64,000 nt of DNA, from contig NZ_BNEB01000002.1 of the NCBI RefSeq assembly GCF_016860545.1, forward strand, positions 1,736,001-1,800,000, in the 5' to 3' direction. The stretch's first letter is position 1. Each line of letters starts with the position of its first letter. The notes beneath the pieces were generated by a model, which saw nothing but the letters and a program-made list of their open reading frames with translations, was not told the DNA's origin and searched no databases. This DNA comes from Streptomyces asoensis. Its GTDB lineage: Bacteria; Actinomycetota; Actinomycetes; Streptomycetales; Streptomycetaceae. Of the stretch, positions 1-8,263 are shown one piece after another. The position numbers and the translations under genes are program-made.

Positions 1-1076
1 ACGGACGCCAGCAGGGTCAGGAAGATCGCCGTCGTGACGGTGGCGAACAGCAGGCTCTCCGGACGGGACAGGTGCATCCCGAACGCGGCTCGTGAGCCGA
101 GCAGGTAGGCGGTGTTGCCGCGCGGGTCGGCGCCGGCGACCCCCGCGCGCCCGATGAGGGCGGTGGCGCCCACGCCGATCACGGTGATCACGGCGATGAA
201 GAGGGTGACCGTGGAGATCGCCCAGGACATCGCGCGGCGCACCTGGGGGGCGCTGCCCGCGGTGTACATCCGCATGGTGACGTGCGGCAGACAGGCGCCG
301 CCCAGGACGATGGCGCACTGGGTGCTCACCATGTCGAGTCCGCGGTGCGGCCCGTCCGCGAACTGGAGTCCGTAGTGCAGGAAGTTCTGCTCGGCGCCGC
401 TGCCGTGGGCGGCTGCCCGGAACAGGGCCCCGGGGCTCCAGCCGAAGGTGTGCAGGACGAGCCCGGAGACGACGAGCCCGGACCCGAGCAGGATGACCGT
501 CTTGAGGATCTGGATCAGCGCGGTGCCCCGCATGCCCCCGATGGCGGCGTAGCTGATCATCAGGGTGCCCGCCCCGATGACGCAGCCGGTGCGCGTCGCG
601 CCGTCGGGGAAGCCGAGGACGTAGGCCAGCAACTGGCCGACACCGGCGAGCTGGACGACCATCATCGGCACGAGCGAGGCGAGGGTGACCAGGCACGCGG
701 TGATGCGCACCGCGCGGCCGGGCAGGCGTCGGCCGAGGGCGTCGGCCATCGTGAACCGGCCGGTGTGGTGCAGGGGTTCGGCCAGGAGGACCATCAGGAG
801 CAGCAGGGAGAGCACGGTGCTCAGTGCCAGGACGACACCGTCGTAGCCGCACAGCGCGATGACGCCTCCGATGGTGAGGACGGTGGCGGCGGAGATGTAG
901 TCACCGGCGATGGCGAGGCCGTTGCGCAGGGGCGAGAGGGAGCGGTAGCCGGTGTAGAACTCGTCGAGGTCGTCACGGTCGGGACCGGTGAGCACGCACA
1001 GCATGAGGGTCACGGTCACGACGCTGACGAACGCCACCAGGGACCAGGACTGCGCGGTGCCGTCGAGCTCCGTCAC
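1..1076 (-). CDS. Sodium:solute symporter (SSS family, acetate-permease-like), 3' end outside window
   Basis: The reading frame gives about 358 residues of a polytopic membrane protein and leaves the window before its stop. Translation from a GTG at 1076 shows successive hydrophobic segments and SSS-type motifs such as DDLDEFYTGYRSLSPLRNG followed by AGDYISAAT, and later SYAAIGGMRGTALIQ. The family couples Na+ or H+ flow to uptake of acetate, pyruvate, proline or similar small solutes. The GTG overlaps the stop of the upstream DUF485 gene as GTGA, which implies translational coupling, and a DUF485 partner is typical of acetate/monocarboxylate-type symporters (ActP with YjcH). The substrate cannot be decided from sequence; the neighbouring peptide and amino-acid catabolic genes make another organic acid possible. 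Confidence 0.9.
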   Translation of the reverse strand, partial: MTELDGTAQSWSLVAFVSVVTVTLMLCVLTGPDRDDLDEFYTGYRSLSPLRNGLAIAGDYISAATVLTIGGVIALCGYDGVVLALSTVLSLLLLMVLLAEPLHHTGRFTMADALGRRLPGRAVRITACLVTLASLVPMMVVQLAGVGQLLAYVLGFPDGATRTGCVIGAGTLMISYAAIGGMRGTALIQILKTVILLGSGLVVSGLVLHTFGWSPGALFRAAAHGSGAEQNFLHYGLQFADGPHRGLDMVSTQCAIVLGGACLPHVTMRMYTAGSAPQVRRAMSWAISTVTLFIAVITVIGVGATALIGRAGVAGADPRGNTAYLLGSRAAFGMHLSRPESLLFATVTTAIFLTLLAS

Positions 1077-1507
1077 GACCGTGTCCCTTCGTGCGGGACG
1101 TGGTCGGGCCCGCGGTGCACGCGCCGGGCCAGCGGGTCGACGTAGCGGCGCGCCGTGAACTCGTAGAGGATCACGGCCAGCCAGGTGACGGGCAGTTGGA
1201 CCAGGGCGAGGAGGAGCCCGGTGGGCAGGCCGCCGGGTGCCGGGCGGGTCATCACGGAGGGGGCCTCGACGGTGAGGCCGAGGAAGACGGCGAAGTAGCC
1301 CAGTGCGGCGAAGGTGGCGACGCGCCGCTGCCAGCGGCAGGCCCGGCGCAGGCGCCGGAGGTCGCGGTGGCCGCCGGTGCTCGCCCGGGCGGGTGCGGGC
1401 AGCGGGGTCCCGTCCGGTGGGGCGGCCCACCGCGGGGCGGCGGCGGGGAAGGCGTGGCGTCCGGGCCGGCGGTGGGCCGGGTGTAACTCGGAGCTGTCGG
1501 AGGACAT
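1073..1507 (-). CDS. DUF485 (YjcH-like) membrane protein, symporter partner
   Basis: This 144-residue protein has a Pro/Arg-rich cytoplasmic N-terminus of about 60 residues, then two hydrophobic segments (near FAALGYFAVFLGLTVEA and LVQLPVTWLAVILYEF) and a basic tail. That is the usual two-helix DUF485 layout, though with a longer N-terminus than E. coli YjcH. It overlaps the symporter start by four bases, so the two probably form a unit. Codon 8 is TTA (bases 1484-1486), a codon that Streptomyces largely reserves for genes controlled by the bldA tRNA. Translation of this gene and its coupled symporter may therefore be tied to development. The function of DUF485 proteins is poorly defined. Confidence 0.85.
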   Translation of the reverse strand: MSSDSSELHPAHRRPGRHAFPAAAPRWAAPPDGTPLPAPARASTGGHRDLRRLRRACRWQRRVATFAALGYFAVFLGLTVEAPSVMTRPAPGGLPTGLLLALVQLPVTWLAVILYEFTARRYVDPLARRVHRGPDHVPHEGTRS

Positions 1508-1806
1508 CCCAGGATCTCCTACTGGGTCGTGGGCCCCAGGAGTGCGGACCGCGAGAAATGGGAGAGCGGTTCAACTGTTCGGGATCCGCACGTTATGCGG
1601 GCGCCGGAGCGTGCGCAGAGACTTCCGTGAACTCGCTGGTGAGGGCCGTCAAGGGGCTCTGACCTCGGGTGTTGTGGAAGTGGGCGGTGTGGCGAGGGGG
1701 CACGCCGGTGATCTGCGGGGCGTCCGCGTCCCGCCGCCCGCGCGGGTGCCCCGGACGGTGCGCGGGGCCCGTGGGCCGCTCCCGGCGAGGGCGCAGGCGG
1801 GGTGCG
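1508..1806. other. Intergenic region between two minus-strand units
   Basis: About 300 bases lie between the DUF485 start and the end of the cyclodeaminase-like gene. The stretch must hold the promoter of the DUF485-symporter pair and the 3' end of the IclR/cyclodeaminase transcript. I found no convincing gene; the open frames here are shadow frames. Short GC-rich inverted repeats occur near 1755-1780 but do not form a clean stem. Confidence 0.5.
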
Positions 1807-2748
1807 TCAGCGGTGCGGGGTGTCCGGACGGGGGCCGCCCAGCGTGCTGTGGACGACGTGTGCCGCGGCCACGTCCAGGGCCGCGTGGCCGGTGGACTTG
1901 AAGACGGTGAGCTGATCGGTCGAGGTCCGGCCGGGGGCCTTGCCGCACAGGACCGAGCCGAGGAGACGGACGGCTTGGCCGTGGGGCAGCCCTTGCAGTT
2001 CGTGGGCGCCGGAGGGAGGCGGGGTGGCGGCGGCGCCGGGCCATTCGGCGAACAGCGTGGCGTCCCGGACGGTGTCCTCGTCGAGCTCGGGGCCGTGCGA
2101 ACCGCCGACCGAGCTGACGTGGGCGCCCGGAGCGAGCCATGCGCGGCGCAGGACCGGGCGGGTCGCTCCCGTGCAGCAGTAGACGGTGGCCGCCTCGCGT
2201 ACGGCGGATTCGATGGAGTCCGTCGCGCTGCCCGCCGGGTGGAGGCCGGCCAGCGTGCGGGCCGCCGCGCGGTCGCGGCCGGCGACGGTGACGGGGTCGG
2301 CCGGGCGCAGGGCGGCCAGGAGGCAGACCTGGGCCCGGGCCTGGGCGCCGGTCCCCACGACCACGACGGGGCCCGGCCGGGCCAGCGCCAGGGCGCTGTG
2401 GGTGGCAGCCGCCGCGGTGCGCCAGGCGGTGACGGGTTCGGCGTCCATGACGGCGAGCGGTCGGCCGTCCTCGGGATCGAAGAGGGCGACGATGCCCCGG
2501 TGGCTGCTGCGCCCCGCGTGCTCCGGGTCGGCGAACACGGAGACGAGCTTGGCCGCGAGTCCCAGCCCCGGCACGTATCCGGGCATGGCGCCCAGCAGCC
2601 CGCCGGGCGCGAAGGCCGCGGTACGCGGTGGCGCGGACGCAGTGCCCCGTGCCACGGCGACGAGCGCGTCGGCGACGGCGGCCATCAGACGGCGGGGGTC
2701 CAGCGCCGCCGCGGTGGCCGCCCGGTCGAGGACGAGGAGCTCGTTCAC
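1807..2748 (-). CDS. Ornithine cyclodeaminase / mu-crystallin family NAD(P)-dependent enzyme
   Basis: The 313-residue product matches the OCD/mu-crystallin family in length and layout: an N-terminal substrate-binding part (LGLAAKLVSVFADPEH, the Lys region that normally contacts the substrate carboxylate), then a Rossmann fold with PVVVVGTGAQARAQ near residues 125-140, and AHVSSVGGSHGPELDE further on. Members are ornithine cyclodeaminases, ketimine or pyrroline-2-carboxylate reductases, alanine or lysine dehydrogenases and similar amino-acid redox enzymes. It starts at a GTG overlapping the stop of the IclR gene upstream (GTGA), so the two are one transcript. Beside the divergent dipeptidase and amidohydrolase it probably handles an amino or imino acid released by them. 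The exact substrate is not visible. Confidence 0.88.
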   Translation of the reverse strand: MNELLVLDRAATAAALDPRRLMAAVADALVAVARGTASAPPRTAAFAPGGLLGAMPGYVPGLGLAAKLVSVFADPEHAGRSSHRGIVALFDPEDGRPLAVMDAEPVTAWRTAAAATHSALALARPGPVVVVGTGAQARAQVCLLAALRPADPVTVAGRDRAAARTLAGLHPAGSATDSIESAVREAATVYCCTGATRPVLRRAWLAPGAHVSSVGGSHGPELDEDTVRDATLFAEWPGAAATPPPSGAHELQGLPHGQAVRLLGSVLCGKAPGRTSTDQLTVFKSTGHAALDVAAAHVVHSTLGGPRPDTPHR

Positions 2749-3515
2749 GCGTCACCCGACCGGTCCTGACCGGACAGCAGGGCGCCGAGGGCGTCCACCG
2801 CCGAGGCGAGTTCCTCCCGGAGCAGCGGCATCCGGGACGCGTCGGTCTCGGCGGCGGGCCCGACCAGGGTGACGGCGCACACCGGCGCCCCGGGCGACGG
2901 GACGACGGCGCGGCTCAGGGAGGAGACGAGGTGCTCGTTGCGGCCGTGCTCGACGGCGAACCCGTCGGCCCGTGTCCGGTCGAGGTCGGCCAGCAGTCCC
3001 GCATCGCCCTCGATCGGGTGGCCGGCCCTGCGGGCCACGTCGAGATAGGGGCCGCGCGCCTGCGGGGGCAGGGCGGCGACCAGGGCCAGCGGACCGGCGA
3101 AGCGATGGACGGGCAGTGCCTCGTCGCGGAGCGTGCTGATCATCGCGAGGCGGTCCGGGCGGACCACGTCCACCACGCGCGAGCCGTCGTTCTCGAGGAC
3201 CTGGAGGTTGACCATCATGCCGGTCCGCGCGCAGAGGTCCTCCAGGACGGGACGGGCCAGCGTGGTGAGCGAGTTGTGGGCGGCCCGGGCCGAGAGGCGC
3301 AGGACGGCGGTGCCCGGCAGATAGCGGTCGTCGGCGCGCAGGACCCAGCCGCGGCGGACCAGGTCCACCAGGATGCGGTAGGCGGTGGCCCGGTGCAGTC
3401 CGACCTCGTCGGCGAGATCGGTCAGCCGGGGCGGCCGCGGTGCCCGGGCGACCGCCTCGACCAGGTCGAGCGCCTTGTCCACGGCGGTGCGCGTGGCCTG
3501 GGCGGTGTGCGGCAT
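2745..3515 (-). CDS. IclR-family transcriptional regulator
   Basis: This 256-residue protein has an N-terminal winged helix-turn-helix (about residues 8-65, with LTDLADEVGLHRATAYRILV) and the IclR effector-binding domain (about 75-250, including ARAAHNSLTTLARPVLEDL and AVSSLSRAVV-like core). IclR proteins are dimeric, bind small carboxylic or aromatic effectors and often control the divergent catabolic operon. Here the gene is divergent from the amidohydrolase-dipeptidase pair and co-transcribed with the cyclodeaminase-like gene. The 136-base intergenic region carries a perfect 6-7-6 inverted repeat and a second imperfect copy 21 bases away, so local control of both arms is likely. Confidence 0.93.
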   Translation of the reverse strand: MPHTAQATRTAVDKALDLVEAVARAPRPPRLTDLADEVGLHRATAYRILVDLVRRGWVLRADDRYLPGTAVLRLSARAAHNSLTTLARPVLEDLCARTGMMVNLQVLENDGSRVVDVVRPDRLAMISTLRDEALPVHRFAGPLALVAALPPQARGPYLDVARRAGHPIEGDAGLLADLDRTRADGFAVEHGRNEHLVSSLSRAVVPSPGAPVCAVTLVGPAAETDASRMPLLREELASAVDALGALLSGQDRSGDA

Positions 3516-3594
3516 CGGAACCCTTCCCGTACGAGTGGGCGGACCCTCCCGGCGCGGGCGTGCTCCGCGCGGAGGTTCGGGGGTAGGGTACCGC

Positions 3595-3634
3595 TGTTTC
3601 GTAGAGCGAGAGACTTGTTACTTAGAGCGTAACA
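3595..3634. promoter_or_regulatory. Candidate tandem operator for the adjacent IclR regulator
   Basis: A perfect inverted repeat TGTTAC-N7-GTAACA spans 3616-3634. Exactly 21 bases upstream lies a second, imperfect copy (TGTTTC-N7-GAGAGA, 3595-3613). The spacer of both copies shares TAGAGC (3602-3607 and 3623-3628). Two sites spaced two helical turns apart suit a dimer-of-dimers regulator such as IclR. The pair lies 18-57 bases upstream of the amidohydrolase start, where repression or activation is possible. Confidence 0.55.
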
Positions 3635-3651
3635 GATCGAGAGTGGTGACC

Positions 3652-4977
3652 TTGACGAACGAGAGTCCCGGGGCGGCGACCCCCTTCGCGCCGCCCGCCG
3701 AAGGCGAACTGGTGGTCTACCGCGGCCTCACGCTCTTCGACGGCACCGGTGGCGCGCAGCGGCCCGGCGTGTCGATCGTCGTCGACGGGCCGGTGATCCG
3801 GTCGGTCGGGGACGACGCGGACACCGCGGCCGCCGTCGCCGAGGGGGCCGAAGTCGTCGGTCTCGACGGCCTGTTCGTCACGCCCGGTCTCGTCGACGCC
3901 CATCAGCACCTCGCCACTCCGCCCGACCGCCCGGTCGCCGAGGCGGTCCTGCGCCGGCTCGTCCACAGCGGGGTCACGGCCGTGCGGGACATGGCGGACG
4001 ACCTGCGCCAGGTCGGCGACCTCGCGCGGGCCGCCCGGGTGGGCGAGATCGCCGCCCCGGACATCCACTACGCGGCGCTCATGGCGGGGCCCGGCTTCTT
4101 CGACGACCCCCGCACGCACCAGGTGACCCGGGGCGCCGTGCCCGGACACGTGCCCTGGATGCAGGCCGTCACCGACACGACCGACCTTCCCCTCGCGGTG
4201 GCCATGGCCCGCGGCACCTCCGCCCGCGCCATCAAGATCTACGCCGATCTGGACGCGCCGCTCGTCGCCGCGATCACCGCCGAGGCGCACCGGCAGGGCA
4301 TCCCCGTCTGGGCGCACGCGGCCGTGTTCCCCGCGACGCCCGGCGAGGTCGTCGCGGCCGGCGTCGACACCGTCTCGCACGTGACCCTGCTCGCCCACGA
4401 GGCCGCCGAGGGGCCGCTGACCAGTTACCGGGACAAGCCGCCCGTCGCGCACGAGAGCCTCGTCACCGGCGAGGACGCGCGGCTCGACGCGCTCTTCGCC
4501 CGGATGCGCGGACAGGGCGTCGTCCTCGACGCGACCGCGGGCATGTGGGCGAGCGACGCACTCGCGGGCGACGACCCCGAGAGCGGCGAACGCGCCCGCC
4601 GGCAGACGGAGCTGGCCGTCGCCCTCACCGCCCAGGCACACCGGGCCGGGGTGGAACTGGCCACCGGAACCGACTACGAGACCCCTCCCGGCGAGCCGTT
4701 CCCCGCCCTGTACGAGGAACTCGCCTTCCTGGTGAAGCGGTGCGGCATCCCCGTCCGGGACGTGCTGCGTTCCGCGACGCTCGTCGGCGCCCGCAGCGCC
4801 GGGACGGCGGACCTGACGGGCACCGTCGAGCCGGGCCGGCAGGCCGACTTCGCGGTCTTCGGGCGGGACCCGCTCGCCGACATCGACCACCTGCGCACCA
4901 TCACCCTGACCGTCAAGCGCGGCCGCCGCTTCCCGCGCGAGGCCTACGCCGCCCCCTCACCCCGGGAGACCCGTTGA
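3652..4977 (+). CDS. Metal-dependent amidohydrolase family protein
   Basis: The product (441 residues from the chosen TTG) is a complete amidohydrolase-superfamily enzyme of the imidazolonepropionase/prolidase-like type. Visible metal ligands are HQH in TPGLVDAHQHL, the Lys in AIKIYADL that would be carboxylated, the His in VWAHAAV, the His in TVSHVTLL and the Asp in ATGTDYETPPG. A C-terminal beta-sandwich returns with VEPGRQADFAVFGRDPL. Such enzymes hydrolyse C-N bonds of cyclic or acylated amino compounds. I prefer TTG 3652 because a GAGAG element lies nine bases before it; GTG at 3643 or 3646 in the same frame is the alternative. The stop overlaps the next start (TTGA), which indicates coupled expression with the dipeptidase. 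Confidence 0.9.
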   Translation: MTNESPGAATPFAPPAEGELVVYRGLTLFDGTGGAQRPGVSIVVDGPVIRSVGDDADTAAAVAEGAEVVGLDGLFVTPGLVDAHQHLATPPDRPVAEAVLRRLVHSGVTAVRDMADDLRQVGDLARAARVGEIAAPDIHYAALMAGPGFFDDPRTHQVTRGAVPGHVPWMQAVTDTTDLPLAVAMARGTSARAIKIYADLDAPLVAAITAEAHRQGIPVWAHAAVFPATPGEVVAAGVDTVSHVTLLAHEAAEGPLTSYRDKPPVAHESLVTGEDARLDALFARMRGQGVVLDATAGMWASDALAGDDPESGERARRQTELAVALTAQAHRAGVELATGTDYETPPGEPFPALYEELAFLVKRCGIPVRDVLRSATLVGARSAGTADLTGTVEPGRQADFAVFGRDPLADIDHLRTITLTVKRGRRFPREAYAAPSPRETR

Positions 4978-6041
4978 CCCGCACGCCCCTGATCGTCAAC
5001 GCGCTGGGACAGCTCGACAACCCCAACGCCCCGCAGTCGATGGCGGCCGCGGCGGAGCTGAACCCGACCGGCGAGCAGTACACCGTGGACGCCCGCGCGC
5101 TCGCCGACGCGCGGGCCTCCGGCCTCACCGCCGTCAACATCACCCTGGGCTACGTGATGGGCGACCTGCCGCCCTACGAGCACACCCTGCACGAGATCGA
5201 CGTCTGGGACGGCATCGTCGAGCGTCATCCGGACGACCTGCTGAAGGTCACGACCGCCGCGGACATCCGCACGGCCGCACGCGACGGACGGATCGGTGTC
5301 GTCTACGGGTTCCAGAACGCCGAGGCGGTCGAGGAGGACGCCGGGCGGGTCGCGACCTTCGCCGGACGCGGGGTGCGCGTGGTCCAGTTGACCTACAACC
5401 AGGCCAACCGGCTCGGCGGCGGCTCCATGGCGCCCGCGGGCACGGGTCTGACCGCGCTCGGACACGAGGTGGTCGACGCCCTCAACGAGCACCACCTCAT
5501 GGTCGACCTCTCGCACAGCGGGGAACGGACCTGCCTGGACGCGGCCGCGTACTCCCGCGTGCCGGTGTCGGTCAACCACACCGGGTGCCGCGCACTCGCC
5601 GACCTGCCCCGCAACAAGACCGACGAGGAACTGCGCCTGGTGGCCTCCCGCGGCGGCTTCGTCGGCATCTACTTCATGCCGTTCCTCAGCCCCACCGGGC
5701 ACGCCCGCGCCGCCGACGTCGTCGAGCACCTCGCGCACGCCGTCGACGTCTGCGGCGAGGACCACGTCGGCATCGGCACCGACGGACCCGTCACCGCGAT
5801 CGACGACCTCGACGCCTACCGGGACCGGCTGGCCGCGCACGTGGCCCAGCGCCGGGCGGCCGGGGTGTCCGCGGCCGGCGAGCGCCCCGACACCTACCCG
5901 TTCGTGGTCGATCTGCGGGGCGTGGACCAGTTCCGCGAGCTGATCCGGCTGCTCGAACGGCGCGGGTTCCCCTCCCGCGTCATAGAGAAGGTCATGGGGC
6001 GCAACTTCGTCGACTACGCGGAACGGGTGTGGACCGCATAG
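4974..6041 (+). CDS. M19 (renal/membrane) dipeptidase family protein, atypical metal site
   Basis: The 355-residue protein has the TIM-barrel signatures of M19 dipeptidases: IGVVYGFQNAEAV, LTYNQANRLGGG, LMVDLSHSGERT, SVNHTGCRAL, HVGIGTDGPV and a final VMGRNFVDYAERV. M19 enzymes cleave dipeptides, including D- or dehydro-amino acid forms, with two zinc ions. Two His ligands (DLSHS and VNHTG) are present. The N-terminal HxD motif that holds the first zinc is replaced by NAL in LIVNALGQLDNPN, so the metal centre must differ from the classical one. Translation begins at a TTG overlapping the amidohydrolase stop, with GGGAG upstream. Together the two genes suggest breakdown of a modified dipeptide or acylated amino acid. 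Confidence 0.87.
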   Translation: MTRTPLIVNALGQLDNPNAPQSMAAAAELNPTGEQYTVDARALADARASGLTAVNITLGYVMGDLPPYEHTLHEIDVWDGIVERHPDDLLKVTTAADIRTAARDGRIGVVYGFQNAEAVEEDAGRVATFAGRGVRVVQLTYNQANRLGGGSMAPAGTGLTALGHEVVDALNEHHLMVDLSHSGERTCLDAAAYSRVPVSVNHTGCRALADLPRNKTDEELRLVASRGGFVGIYFMPFLSPTGHARAADVVEHLAHAVDVCGEDHVGIGTDGPVTAIDDLDAYRDRLAAHVAQRRAAGVSAAGERPDTYPFVVDLRGVDQFRELIRLLERRGFPSRVIEKVMGRNFVDYAERVWTA

Positions 6042-6141
6042 TCCGCCGAGCCGCCCGCCGTCCCGTGCCACGCGCCCCGTCCCGCACGTCTGCCGGGCGC
6101 CTCACGGGGTACCCGCACGGCAGGACGACAGGGAGGACATC

Positions 6142-6489
6142 GTGACCCAGTACCGCGCACAGCACGTGCCGACCGCCGGCCACACCCCGGACGACGACCT
6201 GACCGGATACCAGGTGGACGCCACCGACGGCCACATCGGGAAGATCAGCAAGTACTCCAGGGACCTCGGTCCGCGGTTCCTGGTCGTGCACACCGGCCTG
6301 TGGGTGCTCGGCACCGACGTCGTGGTCCCGGCGGACGCCGTCATGGGAATCGACCACGACGCGCGCATCGTGCAGCTGTCCCGGACGAAGGAGCAGGTCA
6401 AGTCGGCGCCCGTCTTCGACGCCGACACCTACCTGGGCGATCCGCGCCACCGCGACCAGCTGGGCGGACGGCACGGCTCGGGCCACTGA
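6142..6489 (+). CDS. PRC-barrel domain protein
   Basis: This 115-residue protein contains one PRC-barrel-like domain (about residues 15-95): LTGYQVDATDGHIGKI, then LVVHTGLWVLGTDVVVPADAV and a final strand around IVQLSRTKEQV. It has no signal peptide or membrane segment. PRC barrels are small beta-barrels found in RimM, photosynthetic reaction centres and many stress-linked actinobacterial proteins; the role here is unknown. The GTG start is preceded by GGGAGGA at good spacing. A strong hairpin terminator follows at once, so it is probably a single-gene transcript. Confidence 0.85.
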   Translation: MTQYRAQHVPTAGHTPDDDLTGYQVDATDGHIGKISKYSRDLGPRFLVVHTGLWVLGTDVVVPADAVMGIDHDARIVQLSRTKEQVKSAPVFDADTYLGDPRHRDQLGGRHGSGH

Positions 6490-6503
6490 CCGCAGCGGCC
6501 CCG

Positions 6504-6532
6504 CGGCCCGCACCCACGAGGGGTGCGGGCCG
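6504..6532 (+). terminator. Intrinsic terminator after the PRC-barrel gene
   Basis: A perfect 12-bp stem (left arm 6504-6515, right arm 6521-6532) encloses a 5-base loop, 15 bases after the stop codon. There is no clear T-tract, which is usual for GC-rich actinobacterial terminators. Confidence 0.8.
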
Positions 6533-6619
6533 TCCGCGTCCGGACCCCCCTCGCGGACTCTTACGATCTCTTGGTGCGAGCGGGCGCATGGGAAGCGGGC
6601 GGCGGGCAACGCGTCAGGG

Positions 6620-8203
6620 GTGACACGCGTCGGAATCGTCCTCCTGCTCCTGCTCGCCGCCCTCACGGCGGCGGCCGCGACGGCCCGGATCTCGCTCTAC
6701 TGGCTGTTCGCGGCCCTCCCGCTGATGTTCCTGGCCCTGCTGGGAGCGTGGGACCTCGCACAGCGCCGCCACTCCGTGCTGCGCAACTACCCGGTCCTGG
6801 GCCACGCCCGGTTCCTCATGGAGCGGATCCGTCCGGAACTCCAGCAGTACTTCATCGAGCGCAACTACGACGGGCGCCCCTTCGACCGGGACGTACGCAG
6901 CATCGTCTACGAGCGGGCCAAGGGCACCGCCGCCGAGGAGCCGTACGGCACCGAACGGGACGTGTACCGGCCCGGCTACGAGTTCCTCGTCCCGTCGATG
7001 GCACCCCGTGAGGCACCGCAGACCCCGCCGAGGGTGCGCATCGGCGGCCCCGACTGCACCCGCCCCTACGACATGGCGCTGCTGAACGTGTCTGCCATGA
7101 GCTTCGGCTCGCTGTCCGCCAACGCGATCCTCTCGCTGAACGGCGGCGCCGCCGCGGGCGGCTTCGCCCACGACACCGGGGAGGGCGGGCTCTCCGCGTA
7201 CCACCTGCGCCCGGGCGGCGACCTCGTCTGGGAGATCGGCACCGGATACTTCGGCTGCCGCACACCGGACGGCGACTTCGATCCCGGCGAGTTCGCGGAC
7301 AAGGCGGCGCACGACCACGTCAAGTGCGTCTCCCTGAAACTCTCGCAGGGCGCCAAACCGGGCATCGGCGGCGTCCTGCCCGGGGCCAAGGTCAACGCCG
7401 AGATCGCCGAGGTCCGGGACGTCCCCCGCGGACGCACGGTCGTCTCGCCGCCCTATCACCGGGTGTTCTCCACCCCGCGGGAACTCGTCCGCTTCCTCGC
7501 CCGCATGCGGGAACTGTCGGGCGGCAAGCCCACCGGGTTCAAGCTCTGCGTGGGATCGCGCCGGCAGTTCCTCGCCGTCTGCAAGGCGATGCTGGAGGAG
7601 GGCACCACCCCCGACTTCATCGTCGTGGACGGAGGCGAGGGCGGGACCGGAGCCGCGCCCCTGGAGTTCGCCGACCACGTGGGCACCCCGCTCACCGAAG
7701 GGTTGCTCACCGTGCACAACGCCCTCGTCGGCACCGGCCTGCGCGACCGGATCAAGATCGGCGCGAGCGGCAAGATCGCCACCGGTACCGACCTGGTCAA
7801 ACGCATGGTCCAGGGCGCCGACTACGGCAACGCCGCGCGGGCGATGATGTTCGCCGTCGGCTGCATCCAGGCCCAGCGCTGCCACACGAACACCTGCCCC
7901 ACCGGAGTCACCACCCAGGACCCCCGGCGCGCCCGCGCCCTCGACGTCCGCGACAAGACACCGCGCGTCCAGCGCTTCCAGGAAGCCACCGTCGCCAGCG
8001 CCCTCCAGCTCATGGCGTCCATGGGCGTCACCGACCCGGCCGAACTGCGCCCCCACATGCTCCGGCGGCGGATCGACCCCTGGACGGAACGCTCCTACGC
8101 GGACCTGTACGAGTGGCTGGAGCCGGGACGGCTGCTCGCCGAGCCCCCGCGGTCCTGGGCGGCCGACTGGCAGGCCGCCGACCCCGACCGCTTCACCGTC
8201 TGA
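6620..8203 (+). CDS. FMN-binding glutamate synthase-like protein, membrane-anchored
   Basis: The 527-residue product corresponds to the FMN/central domain of glutamate synthase without the amidotransferase part. An N-terminal membrane anchor of one or two helices (about residues 4-45) precedes the barrel. Motifs include NVSAMSFGSLSANAI, SLKLSQGAKPGIGG, FIVVDGGEGGTGAAP, KIGASGKIATGTDLVK and the cysteine cluster CIQAQRCHTNTCPTG that would bind a 3Fe-4S centre. Stand-alone proteins of this kind are electron-transfer-linked oxidoreductases of uncertain substrate; true glutamate synthesis is not implied. The start is a GTG with a weak ribosome site. It is followed, 60 bases on, by the pyruvate-oxidase-like gene, and both may be transcribed together. 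Confidence 0.9.
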   Translation: MTRVGIVLLLLLAALTAAAATARISLYWLFAALPLMFLALLGAWDLAQRRHSVLRNYPVLGHARFLMERIRPELQQYFIERNYDGRPFDRDVRSIVYERAKGTAAEEPYGTERDVYRPGYEFLVPSMAPREAPQTPPRVRIGGPDCTRPYDMALLNVSAMSFGSLSANAILSLNGGAAAGGFAHDTGEGGLSAYHLRPGGDLVWEIGTGYFGCRTPDGDFDPGEFADKAAHDHVKCVSLKLSQGAKPGIGGVLPGAKVNAEIAEVRDVPRGRTVVSPPYHRVFSTPRELVRFLARMRELSGGKPTGFKLCVGSRRQFLAVCKAMLEEGTTPDFIVVDGGEGGTGAAPLEFADHVGTPLTEGLLTVHNALVGTGLRDRIKIGASGKIATGTDLVKRMVQGADYGNAARAMMFAVGCIQAQRCHTNTCPTGVTTQDPRRARALDVRDKTPRVQRFQEATVASALQLMASMGVTDPAELRPHMLRRRIDPWTERSYADLYEWLEPGRLLAEPPRSWAADWQAADPDRFTV

Positions 8204-8263
8204 CCCCCGGATCCCGAGATCCGGCCCCCGACCGCCGCCCGCCCCGTCCGACCGGAGGACCCC

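Noticed and set aside
1755..1780. Possible terminator after the cyclodeaminase-like gene
   Set aside because: The stem is short and broken, so no terminator can be claimed.
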